Counted from the stretch's first letter, positions 1 to 10,286 are shown. The stretch: DNA of 64,000 nucleotides from Alcanivorax jadensis T9 (GCF_000756655.1 NZ_ARXU01000002.1:372001-436000); one strand, 5' to 3'. Program-made: numbers and translations. Notes: generated from the letters alone by a model not told the origin.

Positions 1-303
1 GGCTACCAAGTGGTCGTCCACGAACAGCAGAACCTGCAATCCATCAAGGAAAAGGCCGGCATCCTCCCGGGGCAGGGCTCCTGTCATACCGCCTTTATTG
101 GCGACTACGTCATCGAAGGTCATGTGCCCGCCAGCGACGTGGACCGTCTGCTCGCCGAGCGACCCGATGCCAAAGGGCTTACCGTCCCCGGCATGCCCGT
201 CGGCTCCCCCGGCATGGAAATGGGCGACCGCAAAGATGCCTATGATGTGCTGTTGTTCGATGAAGACGGCACCCAGGTCTTCAGCCACCATCCCGGCAAC
301 TGA
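1..303 (+). CDS. DUF411 family metal-binding protein (5' partial)
   Basis: The reading frame is open from the first base, so the true start lies upstream of the window and only the C-terminal two thirds is seen. The visible part has the conserved DUF411 core: SCHTAFIGDYVIEGHVP, then a LLAERPDAKGL stretch and the PGMPVGSPGME block. The usual N-terminal CGCC metal-binding motif would lie outside the window. DUF411 proteins are small periplasmic proteins often found beside copper or silver resistance genes, which fits copA/copB 1.3 kb downstream. A role in metal binding is family knowledge, not shown here. Confidence 0.88.
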   Translation, partial: GYQVVVHEQQNLQSIKEKAGILPGQGSCHTAFIGDYVIEGHVPASDVDRLLAERPDAKGLTVPGMPVGSPGMEMGDRKDAYDVLLFDEDGTQVFSHHPGN

Positions 304-309
304 TCCCCC

Positions 310-414
310 TGTAGGAGCAACTCTCGAGGTGCGAACCCGAGCTCAGGCGAGGTAAATTTATCTGGTAACGTCAAACCTGTTAACCGGTTAGCACCTCAAG
401 GGGTGCTCCTACAG
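310..414. repeat. GTAGGAGC-type long hairpin repeat, copy 1
   Basis: The left arm starts GTAGGAGC (311) and carries AGGTGCGAACC. The right arm (391-412) reads GCACCTCAAGGGGTGCTCCTAC and pairs with it. The copy lies directly after the stop codon of the DUF411 gene. It is a member of a dispersed family seen more than ten times in this window. Confidence 0.8.
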
Positions 415-499
415 GGGCTTCGTAGCCCACTTGTCGGCTCTTCAACCTGTCACACCAACCCGTTACAGTCTCTCCCTTTTGCGTGTAACGAGATACTGA

Positions 500-1123
500 A
501 TGCTCCCTCTTCACGACTGGCTACTGTTGGCCAGCGTCTGCGCCCTGGGTGCCATGGCGCCCGGCATCAGCCTGGCGGTGATCACCCGCCACACCCTCCA
601 TGGCGGCCCCCGAGCCGGGGCCATCGCCGGGGTTACCCATGCCCTGGGAATCGGTATCTGGGCCACCGCCACCGTCACCGGGCTGGCGGTATTGTTTCAC
701 CGCTACCCGTCACTGGAATTATTCTTCAGCCTGAGTGGCGCCCTCTTCCTGCTGTGGATGGCATGGAAAAGCTGGCAGGCGGGCAAGCAACCGCTGGCGC
801 CCATGGATGCCTCCAGCCAATTCAACGTCCTGCACGGCGCCGCCCGCGACGGCTTTCTGGTGGCGTTCCTGAATCCGAAAGTGGCCCTGTTTTTCCTGGC
901 CCTGTTCAGCCAGTTCCTGCAAACGGACATGGCCCAGGCCGCCCGCATCCAGATGGTGCTGACCTCCATGTTCATCGATGGCGGCTGGTATGTGCTGGTG
1001 GCCCTATTACTGGGTCGCAGCCGTTTTCTACCCTGGCTGCGCGCCCACCATCACTGGGTGGAAAAAGGCACCGCCGTGTTGCTGGTCGTTATCGCCGCCA
1101 GCGTGGTGTGGCAGGTGGCGTGA
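500..1123 (+). CDS. LysE/RhtB family amino-acid exporter
   Basis: The 207-aa product has the size and pattern of LysE/RhtB translocators: five to six hydrophobic segments and the N-terminal family block PGISLAVITRHTLHGG followed by a G-rich helix. The central FLVAFLNPKVALFFLALFSQF motif is typical of the family. It should sit in the inner membrane and export an amino acid or related small molecule by proton exchange; the substrate cannot be read from sequence. It stands alone between a repeat and the copper genes. A longer overlapping frame (403-1188) lacks any family signature and is a shadow. Confidence 0.9.
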   Translation: MLPLHDWLLLASVCALGAMAPGISLAVITRHTLHGGPRAGAIAGVTHALGIGIWATATVTGLAVLFHRYPSLELFFSLSGALFLLWMAWKSWQAGKQPLAPMDASSQFNVLHGAARDGFLVAFLNPKVALFFLALFSQFLQTDMAQAARIQMVLTSMFIDGGWYVLVALLLGRSRFLPWLRAHHHWVEKGTAVLLVVIAASVVWQVA

Positions 1124-1184
1124 CGTCAGGCATGCGTCAATTCCCCTTTGACCTTGGGGTAACCCGCAGGTTAATAATGGTTCC

Positions 1185-1544
1185 ATGAAACGATATCTGC
1201 GCCTCGATTACCGGTCCTTGCTGGCCGGCCTGCTCGCCACCCTGATGCTGGTGGTGACGAGCAATTTGTCGGCGCAGGTTTCCGTGGGCCATCTGGATAG
1301 CGCTCCACAGACCCACTGCCATCACCATGCCGAGATGGCACAGCCCGACCATGGCGACAGCCAGCACTGCCCCCAGGATGACGGTTGCCAGTGCCTGACC
1401 CTGTGCCAGATCAGTGCCACCACCGTCGCCCTGTTCAGCGGGCAGACGGATATCCCCGAGCACCCCTGGCACCCCAGCCTGGAGACCCGCCTTCACGATG
1501 GCATCCACCACCTGCCGTTACGGCCACCGTCCCTGACTGTTTGA
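1185..1544 (+). CDS. Small His/Cys-rich exported protein, CopL-like
   Basis: This 119-aa protein has an N-terminal hydrophobic signal segment (about residues 12-30), then a metal-binding stretch with HCHHH and CPQDDGCQCLTLC. It lies 36 bp upstream of copA on the same strand, where CopL-family metal-binding regulatory proteins are found in Xanthomonas-type copper operons. That makes a CopL-like or DUF2946-like copper-binding role likely, but overall identity is too weak to be sure. It is probably cotranscribed with copA and copB. Confidence 0.65.
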   Translation: MKRYLRLDYRSLLAGLLATLMLVVTSNLSAQVSVGHLDSAPQTHCHHHAEMAQPDHGDSQHCPQDDGCQCLTLCQISATTVALFSGQTDIPEHPWHPSLETRLHDGIHHLPLRPPSLTV

Positions 1545-1580
1545 GTTCGCTGTTCCACTCAAACAATCAGGAGATCCATC

Positions 1581-3461
1581 ATGAAAACCGCACCCCCGTT
1601 TTCCCTGCCACGACGCCGTTTCGTGCAGGGCCTGGCGCTCGGAGCCACTGGTCTGGGGCTGGGTCTGACATCCGCCCAGCTGCTGGCCCGTCAGGGCCAC
1701 ACCGGCGCCCCCACGCTTACCGGTGACACCTTCCACCTGACTCTGGGTGGCGCCGACGTCAACATCACCGGCAAGACCCGCCCGGCAACCACCATCAATG
1801 GCATCGTCCCCGGCCCCACCCTGCGCTGGCGCGAAGGCGACACCGTCACACTCAAGGTCACCAACCTGCTGCCGGAAACCAGCTCCATCCACTGGCATGG
1901 CCTGCTGCTGCCGTTTGAAATGGACGGCGTACCGGGGCTGTCATTTGATGGCATCAAACCGGGAGAAACCTTTACCTACCGCTTTCCGATCAAGCAGAAC
2001 GGCACCTACTGGTATCACAGCCATTCCGGCTTTCAGGAACAGACCGGACTCTACGGTTCCATCATCATTGATCCGAAAAACCCGGAGCCCCATGCCGCGG
2101 ACAGGGACCAGGTCATCGTGTTGTCAGACTGGAGTGACGAGGACCCGAACCACATCTTCGCCACCCTGAAAAAGCTCAGCCACTACTACAATTTCAACGA
2201 ACGCACCGTGTTCGACACCCTGCGCGATTTCCGCCACAAGGGCGTGATCCAGACCCTCAAGGATCGCCATATGTGGAACACCATGCGCATGAGCGACCGG
2301 GACCTGGCCGACGTGACCGGTTACACCTACACCTACCTGATGAATGGCCAGAGCCCCAACGGCAACTGGACCTGCCAGTTCAATCCGGGGGAACGCCTCC
2401 GCCTGCGCTTTATCAACGCCAGCGCCATGACCTTCTTCGATATCCGCATTCCCGGCCTGGACATGACCGTGATCGCCATGGATGGCCAGCCGGTCAAACC
2501 GGTGCCCTTCCACGAGGTGCGCCTGGGCGTGGCTGAAACTCTGGATGTGATCGTGGAACCCAAAGCGAATCAGGCCTACACCCTGTTTGCCCAGAGTATC
2601 GACCGCAGCGGCTTTGCCCGTGGCACCCTGACACCCGACCCGGCCATGGCCGCGCCGGTGCCGGAGATGGACCCGCCGCCGCTGTTGGGCCATACCGAGA
2701 TGGGCATGGGTGCCATGCAACACGGCGACGGCCATGCAGGCATGGACCATGACAGCATAACGATGAGCAGCATGGATCACGGCCAGATGGACCATGGGCA
2801 GATGAATCACAACATGGACGGCACGAATCACGCCGACGCCGTTCCCTTTGCGGAAGATCCAGACAACCCGGACCTGCCGCCCAGAAACAGTGCCACCGAG
2901 CATGCTGCCACTGAATACGGCCCCGGCGTGGACATGCGCGCCATGGCCCCCGGGGCGATGCTCGCCGACCCGGGTATCGGCCTGCGCGACCGGGGCTGGA
3001 AAGTACTCACCTATGCGGACATGGAAACTGAGGACGGCCCACCAGACAGCCTGCACCCGGACCGGGAAATTGTGCTGCACCTGACCGGCAACATGTCCCG
3101 CTACATGTGGAGCTTCAACGGTATTCCATTTGCCGATGCCGTACCGCTGGAGCTGTATCACAACGAACGGGTTCGCATCACCCTGGTCAACGACACCATG
3201 ATGACCCACCCCATCCACCTGCATGGGCTGTGGAGTGATCTGGAAGTGGGCAATGGCAAGCTGCTGCGCAAACACACCGTCACCGTGAAACCCGGTGAAA
3301 AACTCAGCTACCTGGTGCGCGCCGACACCCTGGGCCGCTGGGCCTATCACTGCCATCTGCTCTACCACATGGACGCGGGCATGTTCCGGGAAGTCCGCGT
3401 GGTCGACGCTCCAACGGACGGCGACCACTCACACCATGGCACTCACGGGGAGGACGCATGA
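1581..3461 (+). CDS. copA: Copper resistance multicopper oxidase CopA
   Basis: The 626-aa product starts with a twin-arginine signal (RRRFVQG followed by a hydrophobic stretch), so it is exported folded to the periplasm. Cupredoxin copper ligands are seen in HWHGL and WYHSHSGF near the N-terminus and HPIHLHGL and HCHLLYHMDAGM at the C-terminus, giving type 1, 2 and 3 copper sites. A Met/His-rich insert (about residues 373-415, repeated MDHGQM) is typical of CopA and binds Cu(I). Length matches the family. A Shine-Dalgarno AGGAG lies 7 bp before the ATG. It forms an operon with copB, overlapping it by 4 bp. No CopRS pair is in the window. Confidence 0.96.
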   Translation: MKTAPPFSLPRRRFVQGLALGATGLGLGLTSAQLLARQGHTGAPTLTGDTFHLTLGGADVNITGKTRPATTINGIVPGPTLRWREGDTVTLKVTNLLPETSSIHWHGLLLPFEMDGVPGLSFDGIKPGETFTYRFPIKQNGTYWYHSHSGFQEQTGLYGSIIIDPKNPEPHAADRDQVIVLSDWSDEDPNHIFATLKKLSHYYNFNERTVFDTLRDFRHKGVIQTLKDRHMWNTMRMSDRDLADVTGYTYTYLMNGQSPNGNWTCQFNPGERLRLRFINASAMTFFDIRIPGLDMTVIAMDGQPVKPVPFHEVRLGVAETLDVIVEPKANQAYTLFAQSIDRSGFARGTLTPDPAMAAPVPEMDPPPLLGHTEMGMGAMQHGDGHAGMDHDSITMSSMDHGQMDHGQMNHNMDGTNHADAVPFAEDPDNPDLPPRNSATEHAATEYGPGVDMRAMAPGAMLADPGIGLRDRGWKVLTYADMETEDGPPDSLHPDREIVLHLTGNMSRYMWSFNGIPFADAVPLELYHNERVRITLVNDTMMTHPIHLHGLWSDLEVGNGKLLRKHTVTVKPGEKLSYLVRADTLGRWAYHCHLLYHMDAGMFREVRVVDAPTDGDHSHHGTHGEDA

Positions 3462-4195
3462 TGAAAACATCGACCTTTCTGCTCAGCGCCCTGACAGCCA
3501 TGACCGTCGCCACGCCGGCCTGGTCCATGAGCGAACACCCGCCCCGCTTCAGCAAAGTGCTGGTGGACCAGCTTGAGCTGCGTGACAGTGACGAAGGCAC
3601 GGTGCTGGGCTGGGATGCCAACGCCTGGTATGGCGGCGACCTGAACAAGCTTTACCTGTCCACGGAAGGCGAACGGCTGATGGACCCGGAACACCACGAC
3701 GAAGACGCCAGCACGGAAAGCGCCGAAACACGACTCGCCTGGAGCCATGCCTTCGCCCCCTACTGGGACTGGCAACTGGGCTGGCGCCGGGACTGGCAAC
3801 CGGACAATCCCAACCGGGACTGGGCCAGCCTGGGCATTCAGGGCCTGGCGCCCTACTGGTTCGAGCTCGACGGCCAATTATTCCTGGGTGAAGACAACCT
3901 CAGCGAATTGCGTCTGGAAGCGGAATACGAGCTGATGCTGAGCCAGCGTCTGGCGCTGGTGCCGGAGGTGGAAGCCAGCTTTTACGGCAAGGACGATGAC
4001 GACCTGGGGATCGGCGACGGTCTGGTCGCCATTGAATCCGGCCTGCGGCTGCGCTACGAAATCCGTCGGGAGCTGGCCCCCTACATCGGCGTGCACTGGG
4101 AAAAACAGTACGGTGATACCGCCGACAGAACGCGGGCGGCGGGTGGTGATCCGGAGGAAGCATCGCTGGTGGCCGGGATCCATTTCTGGTTCTGA
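3458..4195 (+). CDS. copB: Copper resistance outer-membrane protein CopB
   Basis: The 245-aa product has a signal peptide (cut near AWS) and then a beta-barrel-like CopB domain with FSKVLVDQLELR, GWDANAWYGGDLNKLYLSTEGE and a terminal aromatic (HFWF) typical of outer-membrane barrels. The ATG overlaps the copA stop (ATGA), so the two are translationally coupled. Many CopB proteins carry a long Met/His-rich repeat before the barrel; here only about a dozen residues separate signal and barrel, so this is a short form. It is thought to sequester or pass copper at the outer membrane. Confidence 0.93.
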   Translation: MMKTSTFLLSALTAMTVATPAWSMSEHPPRFSKVLVDQLELRDSDEGTVLGWDANAWYGGDLNKLYLSTEGERLMDPEHHDEDASTESAETRLAWSHAFAPYWDWQLGWRRDWQPDNPNRDWASLGIQGLAPYWFELDGQLFLGEDNLSELRLEAEYELMLSQRLALVPEVEASFYGKDDDDLGIGDGLVAIESGLRLRYEIRRELAPYIGVHWEKQYGDTADRTRAAGGDPEEASLVAGIHFWF

Positions 4196-4219
4196 AAAAC
4201 GCGAAGGCAGCAATCTTGC

Positions 4220-4305
4220 GTAGGGTGCCACTGAGCCTGAGGCGAACTGCACCGTTGGTTGGTGGTGGTTGGTGCAGATCGCCTCAGGCTCAGTGGCACC
4301 CTACA
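4220..4305. repeat. Long perfect-arm hairpin (GTAGGGTGCC type), copy 2
   Basis: The arms GTAGGGTGCCACTGAGCC... (from 4220) and ...GGCTCAGTGGCACCCTAC (to 4304) pair over about 26 bp, with a GTTGGTTGGTGGTGGTTGG loop. It sits between the convergent copB and carbonic anhydrase genes and may act as a bidirectional terminator. The arm sequence differs from copy 1 but pairs within itself. Confidence 0.8.
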
Positions 4306-4312
4306 GGACCCC

Positions 4313-4960
<648 letters not shown>

Positions 4961-5069
4961 GGTCTCTCGCTTGGTTACGCATTCACGCTACACGCAGCAT
5001 ATTTGCACGCTACATACTAAAGGCTTTCTGGAGCATCTCCTCTGCCTTGAAGGGGGACGAAGGCGGCGA

Positions 5070-6083
5070 CTAACCACCGGTCATATTCATGAACCGTACC
5101 AGTTGCTCGCCCGGTGCCAGATTGAAGTCGTGCCGCTCCGGTTTGATGGCCATGGCATCAATGATTGCCTGACGCAGGGGGGCATCCTCCGTGGGGTGCG
5201 CCCGCAGTACTGCCCGCAGGTCCACACTGTGCTCGTGCCCCAGGCACAGAAGCATACGGCCCTCGGCGGTAATTCGCACCCGATTACACAAATGGCAAAA
5301 GTTTTGTGAGTGGGGAGAGATAAACCCGATGCGGCTGTCACTGCCCGGCACCTGCCAGTAGCGGGAGGGCCCGCCGGTTTTGTCCGCCATGGGCACCAGG
5401 GTCAGGCGCTCAGAGAGCTGATCCCGTAACGCTTCGGAGGAGACAAACTCCAGCGCCCGATCATGTTCACTGATGGCCCCCAGGGGCATTTCCTCGATAA
5501 AGGAGATATCCAGCCCCCGCGCCAGGGCGAAATCCACCAGTGCCGGCACCTCATCCTGATTGCGTCCGCGCAGGATCACGCTGTTCAGCTTGATACGGCG
5601 GAAACCGGCCCGGCGGGCCGCCTCGATCCCCGCCAGAACCTTGCTCAAATCGCCGGTGCGCGTGAGGGCCCGAAACCGCTGCGGATCCAGGGAATCCAGG
5701 CTGATATTGAGCCGATCCAGCCCACCGGCCTTCAATTCACCGGCAAAACGGCCCAGTCCGGCGCCGTTGGTGGTCATATTCAGTTCATCCAGACCCGGAA
5801 GTGCACCAAGACCACGCACCAGATGCGCCACGTTACGGCGCACCAACGGCTCGCCACCGGTAAGTCGGATTCGCCTTACCCCCAGCGACACCAGAACCCG
5901 CCCCAGCCGCCCCATCTCCTCCAGAGTCAGTACCTGGGCCCGGGGCACAAAGGTCATATCCTCCGCCATGCAGTACACACAGCGGAAATCACAGCGATCC
6001 GTCACCGACAGCCGCACATAGTCGATAGTGCGGCCGAAACGGTCCTGCAGTAGCGGATTGTCAGTGAAAGTGTCAGTGGCCAT
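5070..6083 (-). CDS. moaA: GTP 3',8-cyclase MoaA
   Basis: This radical SAM enzyme makes 3',8-cH2GTP from GTP, the first step of molybdenum cofactor synthesis. The N-terminal cluster motif is CDFRCVYC (about residues 32-39); the C-terminal second 4Fe-4S cluster is in [10 protein letters not shown] with a further Cys in LLCLG. The protein ends in the Gly-Gly tail that is needed for activity. Length (337 aa) is normal. Other Moco genes, moaB and moeA, lie 14 kb away; moaC, moaD and moaE are not in the window. Confidence 0.96.
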   Translation of the reverse strand: MATDTFTDNPLLQDRFGRTIDYVRLSVTDRCDFRCVYCMAEDMTFVPRAQVLTLEEMGRLGRVLVSLGVRRIRLTGGEPLVRRNVAHLVRGLGALPGLDELNMTTNGAGLGRFAGELKAGGLDRLNISLDSLDPQRFRALTRTGDLSKVLAGIEAARRAGFRRIKLNSVILRGRNQDEVPALVDFALARGLDISFIEEMPLGAISEHDRALEFVSSEALRDQLSERLTLVPMADKTGGPSRYWQVPGSDSRIGFISPHSQNFCHLCNRVRITAEGRMLLCLGHEHSVDLRAVLRAHPTEDAPLRQAIIDAMAIKPERHDFNLAPGEQLVRFMNMTGG

Positions 6084-6357
6084 GGCGGTACTGTAGCAAA
6101 TGCGGGGCCAAGCCGGGGAACCAGCGCTTACTCGGGCAATAACCTCCCGGTTCCGCCCTCCTGTGGAGCCCTTCGTGGCTCCCCAGCCCCTGATGGCTAC
6201 CCCACGCCCGTCGGCCGGGACTGGCTCCGGTTGGTCAGGCCCTTGTCGGTCTTGTTAGAATGTTCGCCGACCTGAATGCGGGGCGCTGCCGGACCATGAA
6301 ACGCCATGTCCGCCATACCCCCTTCATTCCGAATTCATCTACCCCTAAAGGGTTTCC

Positions 6358-6846
6358 ATGCAAATTTCAGAAAACTCCGTAGTGTCTATCCACTACACGC
6401 TCACTAACAAAACCGGCGAGACCATTGATTCTTCTATCGAGCGTGGCGAGCCCCTGGCCTACCTGCACGGCGCTGGCAACATCATCCCCGGCCTGGAAAA
6501 CGCCCTGGTGGGCAAGGCTGCCGGTGACAAGCTGGACGTAACCGTCACCCCGGAAGAAGGCTATGGCGAGCGTCACGAGCAGCTGATCCAGCAAGTGCCG
6601 AAAACCGCCTTCGAAGGCAACGAAGAGAATCTGCAGCCGGGCATGCAGTTCCAGGCTCAGACTGAAGCAGGTCCTCGCATCTTCACCATCACTGCTGTGG
6701 AAGGTGAGGAAGTGACCGTTGATGGCAACCACCCGCTGGCAGGTGAAACCCTGAACTTCGCCGTGGAAGTCACCGAGGTGCGTGAAGCCTCCGACGAAGA
6801 GAAAGAACACGGCCACGTACACGGCCCGGAAGGTCACGACCACTAA
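6358..6846 (+). CDS. FKBP-type peptidyl-prolyl isomerase, SlyD-like
   Basis: The 162-aa protein has the SlyD/FkpB fold: GETIDSS, PLAYLHGAGNIIPGLENALVGKAAGD at about 30-60, then an inserted-in-flap chaperone domain (GYGERHEQLIQQVP), and a short His-rich tail (HGHVHGPEGHDH) that may bind nickel or other metal. It catalyses proline cis-trans isomerisation in the cytoplasm and aids folding. It is monocistronic, with a strong terminator just downstream. Confidence 0.92.
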   Translation: MQISENSVVSIHYTLTNKTGETIDSSIERGEPLAYLHGAGNIIPGLENALVGKAAGDKLDVTVTPEEGYGERHEQLIQQVPKTAFEGNEENLQPGMQFQAQTEAGPRIFTITAVEGEEVTVDGNHPLAGETLNFAVEVTEVREASDEEKEHGHVHGPEGHDH

Positions 6847-6862
6847 GGTCTGCACCTCCCGC

Positions 6863-6889
6863 AAAAAAGGCGCCTCTGGCGCCTTTTTT
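6863..6889. terminator. Rho-independent terminator after the SlyD-like gene
   Basis: AAAAAAGGCGCC-TCT-GGCGCCTTTTTT is a GC-rich stem with A and T tracts on either side, 16 bp after the stop codon; it can work in both directions. Confidence 0.92.
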
Positions 6890-7012
6890 ATTGTCCCTTG
6901 CTCCCCCAAGACTAACCTGACAGTGAAAGCAAGGTGAAAATCTTGCCGTTTTCTCCCTTCTTTTTTAACAAAATGACTCCCTGGCCCGGCTTACTTCAGC
7001 TTCTTGTTGTGG

Positions 7013-7051
7013 ATTGTGCACAATTTTGTAAAGCCATATTGAATGTATACT
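7013..7051 (+). promoter_or_regulatory. Candidate promoter with 12-bp palindromic operator
   Basis: A perfect palindrome ATTGTGCACAAT (7013-7024) overlaps a possible -35 region, and TATACT (7046-7051) is a good -10 box 57 bp before the next start codon. Both are read by eye; no regulator is known. Confidence 0.4.
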
Positions 7052-7108
7052 CAGCGCCCAAATAGGATCGATGCTCTTTGATATTTCTGTGTTTCACGGG
7101 AGAGCGTC

Positions 7109-8116
7109 ATGCGCTACATAACGATACTAATTCTTTCCGCTTTGCTTTCGAGTATTTCCCTTTCCGCTCATGCGCTGGAAAAACGAAAATTCTGTGTTTT
7201 CGACATCATCGGCGCCAACGGCGACATCTATAACATCATGAAGGACTACAAGACCGCCGCCGTTGCATGGGGCGTGGATGTGGAACTGAAACCCTTCACC
7301 GATGAAAAGATCGCTGCTGAAGACCTGAAAGCCGGGCAATGCGATGCAGCGGTTCTTACCGGTATTCGCGGCCGCCAGTTCAACAGCTTCACCGGCAGCA
7401 TGGATTCCATTGGCGCCATCCCCAGCTACGACGCGATGAAAACAGTCATTTCCGTCATTGCCAGCAACACGCCATCCATCAACAAACAGATGATTTCCGG
7501 CCCCTATGAAGTGGGCGGTGTTGTTCCCATGGGTGCTGCCTTTCTTTTTCTGAAAGATCAGGAATTGGATACCGTTGAAGAGCTTTCAGGCAAATCCATT
7601 GCGGTGCTTGAATATGACAGTGCCCAGGCAAGCATGGCATCCCGGGTGGGCATGTCACCGGTGATGTCAGACATCACCAACTTTTCTACCCGCTTCAATA
7701 ATGGTTCTGTAGATATCTGTTTTGCACCGATCATGGGCTTCTCTGCGCTCGAGCTATACAAGGGCATGGCGCCGGATGGCGGCATCCTGGATTACACCCT
7801 CGGCCAGCTCAGTGCCCAGATCATTCTCAAGAAGGACAAGTTCCCGGCAGATTATGCCCAGCAGTCCCGGGAATTCATGTATGGCCAATTTGACCGTGCC
7901 ATGCGCCTGATTGAGAACGCCAGCAACGAAGTTGATGATAAGTGGTGGATCCGGATCCCGGACGCGGACAAGTTGCGCTACGACGAGATGATGCGTGAAG
8001 CCCGCGTCGCTCTGACTGAGGACGGCGTCTACGACAAGTCGATGATGGGCCTGCTCAGAAAGGTTCGCTGCAAGCTGGAACCGACACGGGCGGAATGCGT
8101 TAACCCGATGGAATAA
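7109..8116 (+). CDS. Periplasmic solute-binding-like protein (DUF6091-type)
   Basis: The 335-aa protein has a clean signal peptide (cut after SAHA). The body looks like a TRAP/periplasmic-binding fold: FCVFDIIGANGDIYNIMKDYKTAA, an AAVLTGIRGRQFNSFTGS segment, and ELSGKSIAVLEYD, where such proteins bind a ligand between two lobes. I recall this as a family of putative solute-binding proteins in marine gammaproteobacteria, but the ligand is unknown. There is no transporter gene beside it, so it may serve a distant permease or act as a sensor. Start chosen by the signal peptide; GGGAGAG lies upstream. Confidence 0.7.
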   Translation: MRYITILILSALLSSISLSAHALEKRKFCVFDIIGANGDIYNIMKDYKTAAVAWGVDVELKPFTDEKIAAEDLKAGQCDAAVLTGIRGRQFNSFTGSMDSIGAIPSYDAMKTVISVIASNTPSINKQMISGPYEVGGVVPMGAAFLFLKDQELDTVEELSGKSIAVLEYDSAQASMASRVGMSPVMSDITNFSTRFNNGSVDICFAPIMGFSALELYKGMAPDGGILDYTLGQLSAQIILKKDKFPADYAQQSREFMYGQFDRAMRLIENASNEVDDKWWIRIPDADKLRYDEMMREARVALTEDGVYDKSMMGLLRKVRCKLEPTRAECVNPME

Positions 8117-8166
8117 TGTATCTCGAGCCGGGAGGAGCTCTCCCGGCCCTGTCTTTCAGGACTACC

Positions 8167-9621
8167 TCACAGCACGGATAGCAGTCTCTCTGTATCCAGA
8201 TGCTCCTCGATCAAATCTGCCAGCCTATCCAGATCCTTCTGTCGATGATCATCGTAATCCACCGCCCGCTCACCACGAAGTCCCGCCCATTGCAGTATCC
8301 CGTTGCAGGCCTCGGCACGATCGAACAGGCCATGTAGGTAACAGCCCATGACCTGACCATCGTCGCTGATGGCGCCCTCGTTACGTTCTCCCAATTGCAG
8401 CATGGGCCGCAACAACGCCGATCCTTCACTAACGCCGCTGTGAATCTCATAGCCATGAATGGCAGTATCAGCAGGGAGAAAAACGCCCTGTACATTACGC
8501 AGCTGCTTGCCGGCAATCAGCCGTGTGGTCATGGCCAACCAACCCAGGCCAGTACTACTGCCGGCATTGCTTTCCAGCCCGTCAGGATCGTCAACCCGGT
8601 CCCCCAACATCTGAAAGCCCCCACAGATACCCAGCAGCTTGCCGCCGTAACGCAGATGTTTTTCGATCTGCGAGTCCCAGCCCTGCTCACGCAGGAAGGC
8701 CAGATCGGCGCGGGTCGCCTTGCTGCCGGGCAGAATCACCAGGTCCGCCGCCGGCCAGGTATCACCCATTTTCACAAAGCGAAGGTCCACCTGGGGATGC
8801 AGGCGCAAGGGGTCGAAATCATTGTGATTGCTCATGCGCGGCAGCAACGGCACCACCACCTTGAGCGAACCACTGTCATGATCTCCCTGCTCGGCCACCG
8901 CGTCTTCCGCATCCAGGGTCAGGCCATGCAGATAGGGCAGCACGCCAAATACCGGTTTGCCGGTGCGCTCCTCCAACCAGTTCAGGCCACCCTGCAATAG
9001 AGACAGATCACCACGAAACCGGTTGATGACAAAGCCCAGGGTGCGTTGCTGCTCTGTGTCGGAGAGAAGCGCCAGTGTTCCGGTGAGATGGGCAAACACG
9101 CCGCCGCGATCAATATCCGCCACCAGAATCACCGGGCAATCCACCATTTCGGCAAAGCCCATATTGGCGATATCGTTTTCACGCAGATTGATTTCCGCCG
9201 GGCTGCCCGCCCCTTCGGCAATAATCACCTCATAGCGGTTCGACAGATCCGTCCAGGCCGCCAGCACCGCCTCACGAGCGGTGTCCTTGTAGGCGTGATA
9301 ATCCAGCGCCTGCATGTTGCCCAGTACCTGGCCACGGAGTATCACCTGGGCGCCCATATCGGTCTGCGGCTTTAGCAGCACCGGATTCATATCACTGTGC
9401 GGCTCAATCCCGCAGGCCAACGCCTGCAATGCCGTAGAACGACCAATCTCCCCGCCGTCCACAGTTACCGCACTGTTCAACGCCATATTCTGCGGCTTGA
9501 ACGGCGCCACCGAATACCCGCGCTGCGCAAACCACCGACACAACGCAGCAACAACCGTACTTTTCCCGGCGTCGGAGGTGCACCCCTGAACCATCAGCGT
9601 TATCGACGAACGACCAGCCAT
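8167..9621 (-). CDS. cobQ: Cobyric acid synthase
   Basis: This 484-aa glutamine amidotransferase (also called CbiP) amidates the b, d, e and g side chains of adenosylcobyrinic acid a,c-diamide, using glutamine and ATP. The N-terminal part is a dethiobiotin-synthetase-like ATPase ([20 protein letters not shown]-loop near residues 10-28). The C-terminal part is a class I amidotransferase with nucleophile region [12 protein letters not shown] and a late His (CYLHGLF). It is the last gene of the minus-strand B12 cluster, so it is probably under the riboswitch upstream of btuB. The early corrin-ring genes are not in this window. Confidence 0.95.
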   Translation of the reverse strand: MAGRSSITLMVQGCTSDAGKSTVVAALCRWFAQRGYSVAPFKPQNMALNSAVTVDGGEIGRSTALQALACGIEPHSDMNPVLLKPQTDMGAQVILRGQVLGNMQALDYHAYKDTAREAVLAAWTDLSNRYEVIIAEGAGSPAEINLRENDIANMGFAEMVDCPVILVADIDRGGVFAHLTGTLALLSDTEQQRTLGFVINRFRGDLSLLQGGLNWLEERTGKPVFGVLPYLHGLTLDAEDAVAEQGDHDSGSLKVVVPLLPRMSNHNDFDPLRLHPQVDLRFVKMGDTWPAADLVILPGSKATRADLAFLREQGWDSQIEKHLRYGGKLLGICGGFQMLGDRVDDPDGLESNAGSSTGLGWLAMTTRLIAGKQLRNVQGVFLPADTAIHGYEIHSGVSEGSALLRPMLQLGERNEGAISDDGQVMGCYLHGLFDRAEACNGILQWAGLRGERAVDYDDHRQKDLDRLADLIEEHLDTERLLSVL

Positions 9622-9629
9622 CGTTTTAT

Positions 9630-9664
9630 TTTCGCTATTAACTATTCACTGTTAACTATTCACT
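9630..9664. repeat. TTAACTATT-type short repeat tract, copy 1
   Basis: TTCGCTATTAACTATTCACTGTTAACTATTCACT fills the short gap between cobQ and cobO. The first 32 bases recur exactly at 53168-53199. Confidence 0.75.
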
Positions 9665-10286
9665 AAAGTTCAACGCCCTTCTGCGCCTTTACCCCAAGAT
9701 CCGTGAACGCATGCTTCACCACCTTCATCTCGGTGACGGTGTCGGCGAGTTCAATCAGTTCCTTTGGTGCATAGCGACCAGTGACAACGGCGTGCTGCAT
9801 GGCGGGGCGGTTTTGCAGATCGTCGAGCACGGTATCCAGATCCAGATACTCGTAACGCAACGCAATGTTCAGTTCATCCAGCAACACCATGTGATAGCTG
9901 TCGTCCTGCAACATTTTTTTGGCGATATCCCAGGCAGCACTGGCGGCAGCCACATCCTTTTCCCGGTCCTGGGTATCCCAGGTATACCCCTCGCCCATGA
10001 CGTGATAATCCACGTTGGGCAGATCACGAAAAAAGGCTTCCTCGCCGGTACTGAACGCGCCTTTGATAAACTGCACCACCCCCACCTTCATGCCATGCCC
10101 CAGAGCACGGGCCAGCATACCGAACCCGGAACTGCTCTTGCCCTTGCCGGGCCCGGTGAGCACCAACAGGATGCCTTGATCCTTGTCCGCATTGGCAATC
10201 CGCTCACGCATGATTTGCTGTTTCTTTTCCATCCGCCAGGCATGACGCTCAGGACTTTTAGGATCCGGTTTCATACTGTTTCCCAT
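9663..10286 (-). CDS. cobO: Corrinoid adenosyltransferase (BtuR/CobO type)
   Basis: The enzyme transfers the 5'-deoxyadenosyl group of ATP to Co(I) corrinoids. The modified P-loop GPGKGKSSS (about residues 44-52) and the family blocks FIKGAFSTGEE, HVMGEGYTW and LLDELNIALRYEYLD are all present. The listed frame is 207 aa; a start 4 codons in (MKPDPKSPERH) is equally plausible. It lies in the minus-strand B12 cluster between btuD and cobQ. The hairpin repeat at 10369-10445 separates it from btuD. Confidence 0.94.
   Translation of the reverse strand: MGNSMKPDPKSPERHAWRMEKKQQIMRERIANADKDQGILLVLTGPGKGKSSSGFGMLARALGHGMKVGVVQFIKGAFSTGEEAFFRDLPNVDYHVMGEGYTWDTQDREKDVAAASAAWDIAKKMLQDDSYHMVLLDELNIALRYEYLDLDTVLDDLQNRPAMQHAVVTGRYAPKELIELADTVTEMKVVKHAFTDLGVKAQKGVEL

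Noticed and set aside
403-1188. 261-codon frame over the LysE gene
   Set aside because: Arg/Pro-rich shadow; the LysE frame has clear family motifs.
2124-3428. 434-codon open frame antisense to copA
   Set aside because: It is a shadow of a GC-rich real gene: His/Val-rich product without family blocks.
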